Positions 47,048 through 58,470 of a stretch of 64,000 nt of DNA are shown one piece after another. The stretch's first letter is position 1; every line of letters begins with the position of its first letter. Made by a program: the position numbers and the translations under genes. Below the pieces are notes generated by a model. The model was not told the DNA's origin. It did no database searches and was given only the letters and a program-made list of their open reading frames with translations. The DNA comes from Devosia sediminis (lineage in GTDB: Bacteria > Pseudomonadota > Alphaproteobacteria > Rhizobiales > Devosiaceae), in NCBI RefSeq assembly GCF_016411825.1, contig NZ_JAEKMH010000001.1, positions 806,001 through 870,000 on the forward strand, given 5' to 3'.

Positions 47048-48070
47048 TCAAGCCGTTCCGCCGGGGATCGGCGTACCGGGGGCAAGCAGCCCCTCGTCCG
47101 CGAGCGTCGTCCACAGGGCAGTCGGGATCTTCGTATCCCACCAGCCCAGGATGCCATCCAGTTCTTCGGGGGAACGCGGACCCGGCACGACATTGCACAC
47201 CGCCGGATGGGTCAGCGGGAATTGCAGCGCGGCCGCGGGCAGGGGCACATTGAAGGCTTTGCAGACCGCCTCGATGGCGCGCACGCGCGTGACGACGGCC
47301 TCGGGTGCCTTGGCATAGTTGAACGTCTCACCGCCCGCCAGGATACCCGAATTGAACGGGCCGGCGGCCACCACGGAGGCCTTGCGCTCCACGCAGGTCG
47401 ACAAGAATGGAGTGAGCGATGTCTGCTCCAGGAGGGTATAGCGTCCCGCCAGCATGAACACGTCCCAGTCGCCGACGGCGAAGGCGTCCATGAGCACCTG
47501 CCATTCGTTGACCCCTAGGCCGATGGCCTGGACGGCGCCGGACTCGCGCAATTCGCGCAGCGCCTTGTACCCACCACCCTTGGTGAACTGTTCCCAATAG
47601 GGCTTGTTGCCCTCAACGCCATGCGTTCCGGCACCAAGGTCGTGGACGTAGAGGATTTCGACGCTGTTCATGCCCAGCCGCTGCAGGCTGTCCTCGAAGG
47701 ACCGCATGAACCCGTCATAGGAATAGTCGTAGACGCGCTGGAAGGGGAACGGGTCGACGAATTCGGTGCCGTGATCATAGGGGCCGCGCACCGGCTTCAT
47801 CAGCCGCCCGACCTTGGTCGACAGGACCATGCCGGCCCGATGGTCGCGCAGCGCGTCGCCGACCAGGTGTTCGGAGCGGCCGAACCCATAGTGAGGCGCC
47901 GTGTCGAAATAGGTGATGCCGGCTTCGAGCGCATGGCGCACGGTGGCGCGGGCTTGTTCGGCCGGAACCGGCTTCCAGCTCCCGGCCAGTGTCGCGCCGC
48001 CCAGGCCAAGCGTGGTCACTTCCAGGTCGGTCTGCCCGACGCGGCGCTTTTCGAACGTTCGACTAGCCAT
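47048..48070 (-). CDS. Aldo/keto reductase
   Basis: 340 aa, a complete TIM-barrel AKR. The catalytic tetrad can be placed: D in TYFDTAPHYGFGRSE, Y at the same site, K in VLSTKVGRLM and H in ILYVHDLG. The C-terminal VVPGPRSPEELDGIL is the nucleotide-binding part. The long insert with PVRGPYDHGTEFVDPFPFQRVYDYSYDG resembles L-fucose/D-threo-aldose dehydrogenases or pyridoxal dehydrogenases, so a sugar substrate is likely. Same strand as the GguC-type gene upstream, with about 180 bp between them holding a palindrome, so cotranscription is uncertain. Confidence 0.85.
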   Translation of the reverse strand: MASRTFEKRRVGQTDLEVTTLGLGGATLAGSWKPVPAEQARATVRHALEAGITYFDTAPHYGFGRSEHLVGDALRDHRAGMVLSTKVGRLMKPVRGPYDHGTEFVDPFPFQRVYDYSYDGFMRSFEDSLQRLGMNSVEILYVHDLGAGTHGVEGNKPYWEQFTKGGGYKALRELRESGAVQAIGLGVNEWQVLMDAFAVGDWDVFMLAGRYTLLEQTSLTPFLSTCVERKASVVAAGPFNSGILAGGETFNYAKAPEAVVTRVRAIEAVCKAFNVPLPAAALQFPLTHPAVCNVVPGPRSPEELDGILGWWDTKIPTALWTTLADEGLLAPGTPIPGGTA

Positions 48071-48190
48071 CTCGCCCTCCCAAATCGTTGGCGGATAACT
48101 GACATGTTAGTTGCCGGGAGTAAAGCCGAAGCGTCTAGTCGCTTCGTCATTGCCCGACCCGTCCGGGAAATCCATGCCGGCTGAATATGG

Positions 48191-48213
48191 ATCGCCGGGA
48201 CAAGCCCGGCGAT
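48191..48213. repeat. Single extragenic palindrome
   Basis: ATCGCCGGG-ACAAG-CCCGGCGAT, a perfect 9-bp stem between the aldo-keto reductase and the GguC-type gene. It may act as terminator or be a solo copy of an extragenic palindrome. Confidence 0.6.
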
Positions 48214-48246
48214 GACGCATTCCAATGAATATACGTGTCGAGGGGA

Positions 48247-49239
48247 CTAGTAGAGCCCCGAAATCACCACGGGCTTTTCCGTCTCCACCTGCACCGGATT
48301 GCGCAAGGCCAGGCCGAACTGGCCTTCCTCGATCTCGAACGTGTCGCCGGGCCTGGTCGAAATGCCGTCGGCAAAGCTCAGCGTCGCCGTGCCGAACATA
48401 TGCACATGCACGTCGCCCGGATGGCAGAAGAGATCGTATTTGAAGTGGTGATATTCGAGGTTGGCGATGGTGTGGCTCATATTGTCCTCGCCCGAGAGGA
48501 ACGGCTTTTCCCACAGCACCTGGCCATCGCGGATGATGCGCGACTTGCCCTCGATGTGGCGGGGCAGGTCGCCCACGCGCAGTTCCGGGCCGAACGAGCA
48601 GGCGCGCAGCTTGGAATGGGCGAGATAGAGATAGTTGATCCGCTCAGTGACATGATCGGAAAACTCGTTGCCCAGGGCAAAGCCGAGGCGGCGGGGCTGG
48701 CCGTTCTGGTCGATCACGTAGATGCCCGCGATCTCCGGTTCTTCGCCGGCGTCGAGCGCGAAGGAGGGCGAGGGGATGGCCTTGCCCGGATTGGCAACGA
48801 TATGGCCATTGCCCTTGTAGAACCATTCCGGCTGCACGCCCTTCTGGCCCGCTGCCGGCTTGCCGTTTTCGAGCCCCATGCGGAACATCTTCATGCTGTC
48901 CGTCAGCTCTTCGGCGGGCTTGTCGTTCTTCTTGTGCATGGAGTCGCGCGTCGCCGCCGAGCCGAGATGGGTGAGGCCGGTCCCGGTGACATGCAGATGG
49001 CTCGGATCGGGATGATCGATGGGTGCGAGCAGACGGCCGTCGCGGGCGATTGCCTGCTTGTCCAACGTTTCACCGAGGCCCTGCGCAGCTACGGCTGCCA
49101 CCAGGCCATCGCCGCCCCTCAGTGCTACCTGCACCAGTTCATAGACGGTTTCGACGCCGTTGACGCGCTGCGTCGCGCCATCGCGCGTCACGCCCACGGC
49201 GCGGCTTCCCTTGTCGTCGGTGAACTGGATCAGGTGCAT
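48247..49239 (-). CDS. GguC/AraD1-type FAH-superfamily protein
   Basis: 330 aa from the ATG at 49239. Recognisable blocks are SHLHVTGTGLTHLGSAATRDSMH, KGNGHIVANPGKAIPSPSFALDAGEEPEIAGIYV and GFALGNEFSDHVTERINYLYLAHSKLRACSFGPEL, of the AraD1/GguC branch of the fumarylacetoacetate hydrolase superfamily, which use a metal to cleave or dehydrate keto acids. Related proteins are linked to L-arabinose and galactose catabolism, so this may be a sugar-acid dehydratase. The neighbouring sugar-type aldo-keto reductase fits this, but no transporter is adjacent. Confidence 0.8.
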   Translation of the reverse strand: MHLIQFTDDKGSRAVGVTRDGATQRVNGVETVYELVQVALRGGDGLVAAVAAQGLGETLDKQAIARDGRLLAPIDHPDPSHLHVTGTGLTHLGSAATRDSMHKKNDKPAEELTDSMKMFRMGLENGKPAAGQKGVQPEWFYKGNGHIVANPGKAIPSPSFALDAGEEPEIAGIYVIDQNGQPRRLGFALGNEFSDHVTERINYLYLAHSKLRACSFGPELRVGDLPRHIEGKSRIIRDGQVLWEKPFLSGEDNMSHTIANLEYHHFKYDLFCHPGDVHVHMFGTATLSFADGISTRPGDTFEIEEGQFGLALRNPVQVETEKPVVISGLY

Positions 49240-49388
49240 GGGGCAGTCCTCGGAGATGATTTTGCCGCATAAAACGTGCAGGCGGGGCGGCTGTCCAGTC
49301 AAAAATCATACTTTTTAGTTCGGGCTGACGCGCCGGCAAGAATCGCCCTATTGCAGAAGCGAGCACTGCCTCCCACCCTGATGGCTTC

Positions 49389-49431
49389 GTTCTCATTTTG
49401 TCCCTTGACGGGAATGAAACAAAATGAGAAC
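49389..49431. promoter_or_regulatory. recA promoter with inverted repeat, putative LexA operator
   Basis: GTTCTCATTTTGT (49389-49401) and ACAAAATGAGAAC (49419-49431) are a perfect 13-bp inverted repeat. Each arm is close to the alphaproteobacterial LexA site GTTC-N7-GTTC (GTTC-N7-GTCC on the plus strand, GTTC-N7-GTTT on the minus strand). The 17-bp spacer contains TTGACG (49405-49410), a good -35. The ATG of recA is 88 bp further downstream. Confidence 0.55.
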
Positions 49432-49518
49432 AAATAAAGCACGGAACAAACACATCAGGCATTGGCCGCCTCTCGTCGTTGCACCGTCCTCGAGAGCGTG
49501 AAATAAGGAGACAGCATC

Positions 49519-50595
49519 ATGGCAGCTTCGCCGCTTCGCGTTGTTGAGGGTGGATCGATGGACAAGGACAAGGCTCTTGCGGCCGCGCTGAGCCAGATCG
49601 AGCGGAATTTCGGCAAGGGCTCGATCATGCGCCTGGGCGAGAACTCCGCCATCGAGGTGGAGGCTATCTCCACGGGTTCGCTGGGTCTCGATATCGCGCT
49701 CGGCATTGGCGGCCTGCCCAAGGGCCGTATCGTCGAAATTTTTGGGCCGGAATCCTCGGGCAAGACCACGCTGGCGCTGCATGTCATCGCCGAAGCGCAG
49801 CGCAAGGGCGGCATCTGTGCCTTTGTCGACGCCGAACATGCGCTGGACCCGGTCTATGCCCGCAAGCTTGGCGTCAATGTCGATGACCTGCTGATTTCCC
49901 AGCCGGACGCGGGCGAACAGGCTCTCGAAATCACCGACACCCTGGTGCGCTCCGGCGCCATCGACGTCCTCGTCGTCGACTCGGTGGCCGCGCTCACCCC
50001 GCGCGCCGAGCTCGAAGGCGAAATGGGCGACAGCCTCCCCGGCCAGCAGGCGCGCCTGATGAGCCAGGCCATGCGCAAGCTGACCTCGTCGATTTCCAAG
50101 TCGAAGTGCCTCGTTATCTTCATCAACCAGATCCGCATGAAGATCGGCGTCATGTATGGCTCCCCCGAGACGACGACGGGCGGCAACGCGCTCAAGTTCT
50201 ACGCGTCGGTGCGTCTCGACATCCGCCGCATCGGCGCGCTCAAGGATCGAGAAGAGATCGTGGGCAATCAGACTCGCGTGAAGGTGGTCAAGAACAAGCT
50301 CGCTCCGCCGTTCCGTCAGGTTGAATTCGACATCATGTATGGCGAAGGCATTTCCAAGACCGGCGAACTGCTCGACCTGGGCGTCAAGTCCGGCATTGTC
50401 GAGAAGTCCGGTGCCTGGTTCTCGTGGGATAGCCAGCGCCTCGGTCAGGGCCGCGAGAATTCGCGCCAGTTCCTCAAGGACAATCCGGAGGTTGCGGCCA
50501 CCATCGAGCAGGGCGTGCGCGAAAGCTCCGGTCTTCTGGGCGAAGTCCTCCTGGTTGCCGGGGGGGAAGACGACGGCGCCGGCAGCGACGAGTAA
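49519..50595 (+). CDS. recA: Recombinase RecA
   Basis: 358 aa. Walker [13 protein letters not shown], the QxQxQ-type makeup of the core, and the loop sequences [69 protein letters not shown] are intact. It catalyses homologous pairing and strand exchange and activates LexA cleavage. The ATG at 49519 has AAGGAGACAGCATC upstream; a second ATG 13 codons later is also used in some annotations. Followed by a strong terminator. Confidence 0.98.
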   Translation: MAASPLRVVEGGSMDKDKALAAALSQIERNFGKGSIMRLGENSAIEVEAISTGSLGLDIALGIGGLPKGRIVEIFGPESSGKTTLALHVIAEAQRKGGICAFVDAEHALDPVYARKLGVNVDDLLISQPDAGEQALEITDTLVRSGAIDVLVVDSVAALTPRAELEGEMGDSLPGQQARLMSQAMRKLTSSISKSKCLVIFINQIRMKIGVMYGSPETTTGGNALKFYASVRLDIRRIGALKDREEIVGNQTRVKVVKNKLAPPFRQVEFDIMYGEGISKTGELLDLGVKSGIVEKSGAWFSWDSQRLGQGRENSRQFLKDNPEVAATIEQGVRESSGLLGEVLLVAGGEDDGAGSDE

Positions 50596-50628
50596 TCCTC
50601 CAAGGGTCGCCAAAATCCCATGCACTGA

Positions 50629-50654
50629 CCCCCGCTTCGGCGGGGGTTTTTGTT
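50629..50654 (+). terminator. Rho-independent terminator after recA
   Basis: CCCCCGC-TTCG-GCGGGGG followed by TTTTTGTTTG, 34 bp after the recA stop. Confidence 0.92.
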
Positions 50655-50678
50655 TGTGTGTTCCTTGACTGACACTGG

Positions 50679-50758
50679 GTCATTCCCGCGAAAGCGGGAA
50701 CCTCTGTTTGTTTATGCGGTGTCGAGAAAACAGGGGTTCCCGCTTTCGCGGGAATGAC
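50679..50758. repeat. Paired palindrome, family B (copy 2)
   Basis: GTCATTCCCGCGAAAGCGGGAACC on the left and its near-perfect inverse on the right, about 30 bp apart, between the recA terminator and alaS. Confidence 0.9.
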
Positions 50759-50875
50759 TCCGGGACGGAAGACGAAAACCAGCCTGTCCCGCTGGACACA
50801 CCTCCCGCAGCCAAGCTAAAAAGCCCCGATTTTCCTGATGGGCGCGTCCGCGTCCTCGCCCAAGAAAGCCTCTGC

Positions 50876-53515
<2,640 letters not shown>

Positions 53516-53541
53516 CGGATAGCGACGCCATCCAACAACAA

Positions 53542-53571
53542 GGCCACTCGGCAATGCCGGGTGGCCTTTTT
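53542..53571 (+). terminator. Rho-independent terminator after alaS
   Basis: GGCCAC-T-CGGC-AAT-GCCG-G-GTGGCC with TTTTTC following, 27 bp after the alaS stop. Confidence 0.9.
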
Positions 53572-53591
53572 CTTTGATTTTCAACCACGTG

Positions 53592-53664
53592 GTCATCCCA
53601 AAGCGCGGACCTCCGTTTCCGATCCTGCAGTGCAAACAGGGGTTCCCGCTTTAGCGGGAATGAC
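53592..53664. repeat. Paired palindrome, family B (copy 3)
   Basis: Left arm GTCATCCCAAAGCGCGGACC (eroded) and right arm with GGGGTTCCCGCTTTAGCGGG-AATGAC. Directly after the alaS terminator, before the convergent EamA gene. Confidence 0.75.
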
Positions 53665-53681
53665 GCGGCGATTGCGCGACG

Positions 53682-54566
53682 CTACTGCCCGGCGCGGAAG
53701 AAGAATAGGCGCGGTTTCCAGCGGATCGGCCGCCGTTCGCTCAGCACATTGAGCAGGCCCGCCGTGACCACGATCAGCATGCCCACTATCGAGATCCAGT
53801 CCGGGTATTCGCCAAACAGCACGGCACCAAAGAGGATTGCCCAGATCAACTGGCTGTACTGCACAGGCGCCACGAGATTGGCCGGCGTGCGCTTGGTCGC
53901 CGCGATCAGCATGAGGCCGCCTAGGCCGCCGAGCAGGCCAATTGCGGCAAACGTCGCCAGTTGCATGGGCGTCGGCACGACGAAGTAGGGGATCATCAGC
54001 AGTCCGTTGACGATGCCCGAATAGAGCACCTGCAAGCCCACAAGGCTTACCCGCCGTTCGCGCGGCGCGACGTGGCGCAGCACGATGGTGGTGATGGCGC
54101 CCAGGGTGGCGCCGATCATGATGACGATATGCCCGGGCTCGATCTCGCGCATACCGGGGCGGATCACCAGCACCACACCGAGGAAACAGAGGACCAGCAG
54201 CAGCCAGCGCTGCGGCGTCACGGTTTCCTTGAGGAACAGCACCGACAGGATGGTGACGATGATCGGGGTGGTGAAGCCCACCGCATAGACATCGGCAAAG
54301 GCGATATGGGTAAAGGCATACATCACGCAGGCCGTGCCGAGAATCGCGGTGGTGCAGCGCAGGTGCACCAGCCAGGGGTGGTGTAGCCGGTACATGTCGC
54401 GGAAGCGTTCGCCGCGCTTGGTCAGCATCAGCGGAATAATGGAGAAACTGGTGGTGAAGAAGGCGATCTCGAAGACCGACATGGCCGGTCCGGTGGCCTT
54501 GATGAGGGCATCGGAAATGGAAAAGACGGCGTATGCCGCAAAGGCCAGGATGACGCCGACGGGCAT
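53682..54566 (-). CDS. EamA/DMT family transporter
   Basis: 294 aa from the ATG at 54566, the point where the first hydrophobic helix begins (MPVGVILAFAAYAVFSISDALIKATG). Ten hydrophobic segments in two EamA repeats (about residues 1-140 and 150-290), with conserved IIVTILSVLFLKETVTPQRW in the first repeat and SQLIWAILFGAVLFGEYPDWISIVGMLIVVTAGLLNV in the second. Drug/metabolite exporter superfamily, substrate unknown. The C-terminal PLETAPILLPRR-type tail is short and basic (KPRLFFFRAGQ). Confidence 0.88.
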   Translation of the reverse strand: MPVGVILAFAAYAVFSISDALIKATGPAMSVFEIAFFTTSFSIIPLMLTKRGERFRDMYRLHHPWLVHLRCTTAILGTACVMYAFTHIAFADVYAVGFTTPIIVTILSVLFLKETVTPQRWLLLVLCFLGVVLVIRPGMREIEPGHIVIMIGATLGAITTIVLRHVAPRERRVSLVGLQVLYSGIVNGLLMIPYFVVPTPMQLATFAAIGLLGGLGGLMLIAATKRTPANLVAPVQYSQLIWAILFGAVLFGEYPDWISIVGMLIVVTAGLLNVLSERRPIRWKPRLFFFRAGQ

Positions 54567-54640
54567 CGTGCAATCCAGTAATGAAAATGGGATTCGGCAG
54601 GAAGGATGAGCGACCATAGCCGCTCATCCCCGGTCCGTCA

Positions 54641-55648
54641 TCAGGGCACGGGCGGCAATTCGATGGCCGGAATGCTCTTCCACGCCGGCCCGATGACCTC
54701 GATGCGGTTGGTCCAGACATAGCCATGGAAATCGCGCGGCACCTGAGCCAGCGTTTCCACGTCGTCGATGCCTGCCGTGCCCGGATCGCCGGCGCCGAAG
54801 GGTCCGAGCAGGATGATTTCGCTCCCCGCATCGGCCATGCGCTGCTGGATCAGGTTGGGCCAGCCCCAGAGAAAGGGCGCGATGTTGATGGGCACCATGA
54901 CCTTGGTATTGCGGCAGGCTTCCGGCACAAAGCCGGTCCAGCCCAGGCCCACATATTGGGTCAGGCAATCGACGAGTCCCCGCCGCGACCAGACATTGAG
55001 GTCCTCGATCAGGCCAGCGGCCCGGTAGGTCGGTTCATCGCCGCCATAGGCGCCCCAGATGGCGCTGCGCCATTCCGGATGCTCCGTCACCAGCGCCGCC
55101 AGCATGTCGCCCTCGCGCTGCTCCCGGCTCTTGAAATTGACGAGGAAGCGCTGCTCGGGCATGGCCGAAAGCACTTCGGTCAACTCCGGCATCTGACCCA
55201 CATAGTGGCCGCGGAATGGGTGGGTGGCGCCGCCATCGGCCGTGTAGCCATAGCCGATATCGAGGGCCCGCAGCTCGGCCATGGAATGGCTCCGCGTTTC
55301 CCCAGTTCCCTCGGTGCGGCAGTCGACGGTCCAGTCATGCATGACTGCAAACTGGCCGTCCGTGGTGGGATGCACATCGAGCTCGACGATGTCGGCGCCC
55401 GAAGCAAACGCGGCTTGCATCGAGGCGATGGTGTTTTCCTGGAGGCCGTGGGTCGGCGCGTAGATGCGCTCGGCTGTACAAGTGTCGTTGTCGAGATTTT
55501 CTCGATGGTAGGTCTGATGGACGCCACGATGGGCGATCAGTTGCACGCTGGCATCGGCCTGCGGACCGACGCGCCAGCCGGCATTGTAGAAATAGACAAC
55601 CGCGACCAGTCCGACTGCGACCAGACCCGCCCAATAGCGCTTCTTCAT
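54641..55648 (-). CDS. Glycerophosphodiester phosphodiesterase family protein
   Basis: 335 aa from the ATG at 55648. An N-terminal signal anchor (YWAGLVAVGLVAVVYFYNAG) places it at the outer face of the membrane. Catalytic blocks of the GDPD TIM barrel are present: LIAHRGVHQTYHRENLDND (with His-Arg), ENTIASMQAAFASGADIVELDVHPTTDGQFAVMHD. An insert of about 30 residues with two cysteines separates HRG from ENT, larger than in GlpQ/UgpQ. Likely hydrolyses glycerophosphodiesters outside the cytosol; substrate not certain. Confidence 0.85.
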   Translation of the reverse strand: MKKRYWAGLVAVGLVAVVYFYNAGWRVGPQADASVQLIAHRGVHQTYHRENLDNDTCTAERIYAPTHGLQENTIASMQAAFASGADIVELDVHPTTDGQFAVMHDWTVDCRTEGTGETRSHSMAELRALDIGYGYTADGGATHPFRGHYVGQMPELTEVLSAMPEQRFLVNFKSREQREGDMLAALVTEHPEWRSAIWGAYGGDEPTYRAAGLIEDLNVWSRRGLVDCLTQYVGLGWTGFVPEACRNTKVMVPINIAPFLWGWPNLIQQRMADAGSEIILLGPFGAGDPGTAGIDDVETLAQVPRDFHGYVWTNRIEVIGPAWKSIPAIELPPVP

Positions 55649-55821
55649 TTCCGAATCCCCCCTTGTCGGCCCGATCCATTCCCGGCCAAACTGGTGGAAT
55701 TGCGGCAGGCCCACAAGGTGCGCACCTGAACCGCTCGTTCAGCCCGGATTCAGGCTGAACAAGGCCTTTTCTATGCATGGTCGCCGGGTCGTGGCGACGT
55801 TGTTTTCCGGAGGGCATTTTC

Positions 55822-57519
55822 ATGAGACTGCTGAGCAAGGCCATACTGGGCGCCGCCGTGGCGCTGGGCCTGATTTTTCCTGCCGTGGCCGCCGAGCGCG
55901 CCATCATCGTGCTCGATGGGTCTGGTTCTATGTGGGCGCAAATCGAGGGTGAGGCGCGCATCACCATTGCCCGCGAGACCTTGTCATCGGTCCTGGCCGA
56001 ACTGCCCGATGATCTCGAACTCGGCTTCATGACCTATGGTCACCGCGAGAAGGGCAATTGCGACGACATCGAAATGCTGGTCGAGCCCGCCGCCAATACC
56101 GGTGCGGCGATCGCCGCTGCGGCTGACAGCATCAACCCCAAGGGCATGACGCCGCTGAGCGACGCGGTGCGGCTCGCCGCCGAGGATCTGCGCTTCACCG
56201 AGAACAAGGCGACCGTGATTCTGATCACCGACGGACTGGAGACCTGCGAGGTGGATCCCTGTGCGCTGGGCAGCGATCTCGAAGCCCAGGGCATCGATTT
56301 CACCACCCACGTTCTGGGTTTTGGCCTTTCCGACGACGAGGGGCGCCAGGTGGCGTGTCTCGCGGAGAATACCGGCGGCCAGTACCTGTCGGCGCAGAAT
56401 GGGGACGATCTGGTCTCGGCGCTGACCACGACGGTGGCCCAGGTCACGGAGGTGGTCGAGGTCGCGCCGGAGCCCGAGCCTGAGCCAGTGCCGGAGCCGA
56501 CACCGGTCCCCGAATACAACCTGCTTCCGACCGCATCGCTGGCCGAAGGCGGCCCGGATATCGACGACAGCGGCTACCAGACCATCGACTGGCAGTGGTT
56601 CAAGGTCAACGCCGATGGCAGCAAGGGCGAGTGGGTGGGCACCGACTACTATGCCCGCTTCAAGGGCAATCTAGAGCCGGGCAGCTATATTCTCACCGCC
56701 TCCATCGGCTATGCCAGTGTGGATCAGCCGATCACCATCGTCGAGGGCGAAGTTGCCAGGCCGCATTTCGTGATGAATGCCGCCATCTTCAAGCTGCATC
56801 CGCGGTCGAGCGAGGGCGCGGAGATCAATAACGATGCCTCCATCGAAATCATCCACGATGGCGAATATCTCACGACCCAGTATGGCGACAAGGAACTGAT
56901 CCTGCCCGCCGGCCAGCTCGATTTCACCTTCACCATCGGCGAGGCCAGCCTGACCAAGTCTTATGCGCCGAAGGCCGGCGAAACCATCGAGGAAGACGTG
57001 GTGCTCGGCACCGGTCTGGCCTTCTTCACCACGGAGTATGCACCGGGTGTGAAGGTCGAGGACGATATCTTCATGGAAATCTTCGACGCCAAGGTGGCGC
57101 TCGACGGGTCTCGGACCTCGGTCGCCTATGGCTACAATGGCGAGCAAGACTTTGAATTGCCCCCCGGCGACTATGTCATGGCCTATAGCCTCGACGGCAC
57201 CGAGGGCGAAATTCCCTTCAGCGTGGCCACGGGCGAGCGCACCGATGTGCCTGTGCTGCTCGAGGCCGGCGTTCTGGCAGTGGCCACGCCGAACGACGAC
57301 TATGTCGAGATTCGCGGCGCGACCAAGGACATTGCCGGAAACGTCGTCGCCTACGACTATGGCTATGGCCCGGCTTTCCAGACCACGCTCAAGGCCGGCG
57401 ACTACATCGTCTATAACAGCAAGGGCGAGACGGAGAGCGAGACTCCGGTCACCATCGAGGCAGGCGAACGCTTCGAGCTGACGGTGGAGCACAAGCCGAA
57501 GAAGACCAAGACGAAGTAG
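55822..57519 (+). CDS. Secreted VWA-domain protein with beta-rich repeats
   Basis: 565 aa from the ATG at 55822 (CCGGAGGGCATTTTC upstream). A signal peptide (LLSKAILGAAVALGLIFPAVAA) precedes a von Willebrand A domain (about residues 25-205) with a complete MIDAS, DGSGSM, T-in-GMTPLSDA and TDGLETCE. A Pro/Glu repeat linker (PEPEPEPVPEPTPVPE, about 220-235) leads to about 300 residues of beta-rich repeats, each containing a phrase like GDYVMAYS, GSYILTAS or GDYIVYNS, similar to bacterial Ig or PEGA-like modules. Function unknown; adhesion or envelope sensing is plausible. Confidence 0.8.
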   Translation: MRLLSKAILGAAVALGLIFPAVAAERAIIVLDGSGSMWAQIEGEARITIARETLSSVLAELPDDLELGFMTYGHREKGNCDDIEMLVEPAANTGAAIAAAADSINPKGMTPLSDAVRLAAEDLRFTENKATVILITDGLETCEVDPCALGSDLEAQGIDFTTHVLGFGLSDDEGRQVACLAENTGGQYLSAQNGDDLVSALTTTVAQVTEVVEVAPEPEPEPVPEPTPVPEYNLLPTASLAEGGPDIDDSGYQTIDWQWFKVNADGSKGEWVGTDYYARFKGNLEPGSYILTASIGYASVDQPITIVEGEVARPHFVMNAAIFKLHPRSSEGAEINNDASIEIIHDGEYLTTQYGDKELILPAGQLDFTFTIGEASLTKSYAPKAGETIEEDVVLGTGLAFFTTEYAPGVKVEDDIFMEIFDAKVALDGSRTSVAYGYNGEQDFELPPGDYVMAYSLDGTEGEIPFSVATGERTDVPVLLEAGVLAVATPNDDYVEIRGATKDIAGNVVAYDYGYGPAFQTTLKAGDYIVYNSKGETESETPVTIEAGERFELTVEHKPKKTKTK

Positions 57520-57535
57520 TCTGGCGCGGAAATGG

Positions 57536-57560
57536 AAAGGGGCGCTGTGGCGCCCCTTTT
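57536..57560. terminator. Bidirectional terminator between the VWA and head-GIN genes
   Basis: AAAGGGGCGC-TGTG-GCGCCCCTTTT, a 7-bp GC stem with A- and T-runs, between two convergent genes. Confidence 0.88.
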
Positions 57561-57564
57561 GCAT

Positions 57565-58299
57565 TCAGTCGTCGAAGGAAATGTCACCGCCCGAGGAGGC
57601 ATCGACGTCACGTTCGGCTGGATTGCCGGCAATGTCGATATCCGCGCCGCTCGAGGCATTGGCGCGGACGGCCGTGCGCAGCCTGGCATTGATGTCACTG
57701 CCGCTCGACGCCTGCAATTCGCCGCGCTGGGCTTCGAGGTCCTCCGCATCGATGTTGGACCCGCTCGAAGCGTCGAAACGCACATGCGCTGCCGATCCGG
57801 AGATTTCGACATCGGAACCGCTCGATGCGCTGACGGTCAGGTTTTCAAGCGCGGCGGCATCCAGCCGAACGCTGGAGCCGGACGAGGCCTCAAGGGACAG
57901 GGACTGCCCATTAAGCGCGCCAATATCGACATTGGCTCCCGACGAGGCGGTGGCGCTGGTCAGGGTCGGCAGGCTGATGTCCAGCGTCACGGCATTGCCG
58001 CTGTTGAACAGCATGCCGACGAGGCCGCCGCTGAGGATGAAGTCGAGGAAACTGGTTTCGAAGCGCGCCGTCAGCACACCGCCTTCAACGCTGAGGCGGA
58101 GGTTGTCGAGCGCGTCGCTGCTGGCCGAATGCGCCCGCACCGAGAACTGGTCGGCCTGGACCACATTGGCGTCGATGCCGGTGGCGATGTCGATGGCGTC
58201 AAAGCCGGCGAAGTCGAAGTCTCGCTGCTGGGCCTCGGCGGTGGCGGTCAGGGCCATGCTGATCAGGCCGGCGGCGAATAGCGATTTGTTGGCAGCCAT
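57565..58299 (-). CDS. Head-GIN (DUF2807) secreted protein
   Basis: 244 aa from the ATG at 58299 with a signal peptide (LFAAGLISMALTATAEA). The mature protein has the DUF2807 pattern: a beta-helical stack with repeated ASSGSD/ASSGAN turns (at least seven, about every 20 residues) after FDAIDIATGIDANVVQADQFSVRA. These proteins form parallel beta-solenoids at the cell surface or in the periplasm; function unknown. Convergent with the VWA gene and sharing its terminator. Confidence 0.82.
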   Translation of the reverse strand: MAANKSLFAAGLISMALTATAEAQQRDFDFAGFDAIDIATGIDANVVQADQFSVRAHSASSDALDNLRLSVEGGVLTARFETSFLDFILSGGLVGMLFNSGNAVTLDISLPTLTSATASSGANVDIGALNGQSLSLEASSGSSVRLDAAALENLTVSASSGSDVEISGSAAHVRFDASSGSNIDAEDLEAQRGELQASSGSDINARLRTAVRANASSGADIDIAGNPAERDVDASSGGDISFDD

Positions 58300-58423
58300 C
58301 GTCTTCTCCCTCTGGCGATCACTGCCAGATGGGGGCGCTGCCACCTCGTTCAACCCGCCGTGATCGGGATTTTTCTGCCGCCGGCCCTTGTCTGGATCAT
58401 TCGTGACACCCATGGCGCACAAA

Positions 58424-58450
58424 AAAGCCGGGGCAGGGCCCCGGCTTTCG
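58424..58450 (-). terminator. Rho-independent terminator after icd
   Basis: AAAAGCCGGGGC-AGG-GCCCCGGCTTT, a strong stem with a U-run on the minus strand, 20 bp after the icd stop. Confidence 0.92.
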
Positions 58451-58470
58451 AAAGCTCAAAGTCGCGTGGC

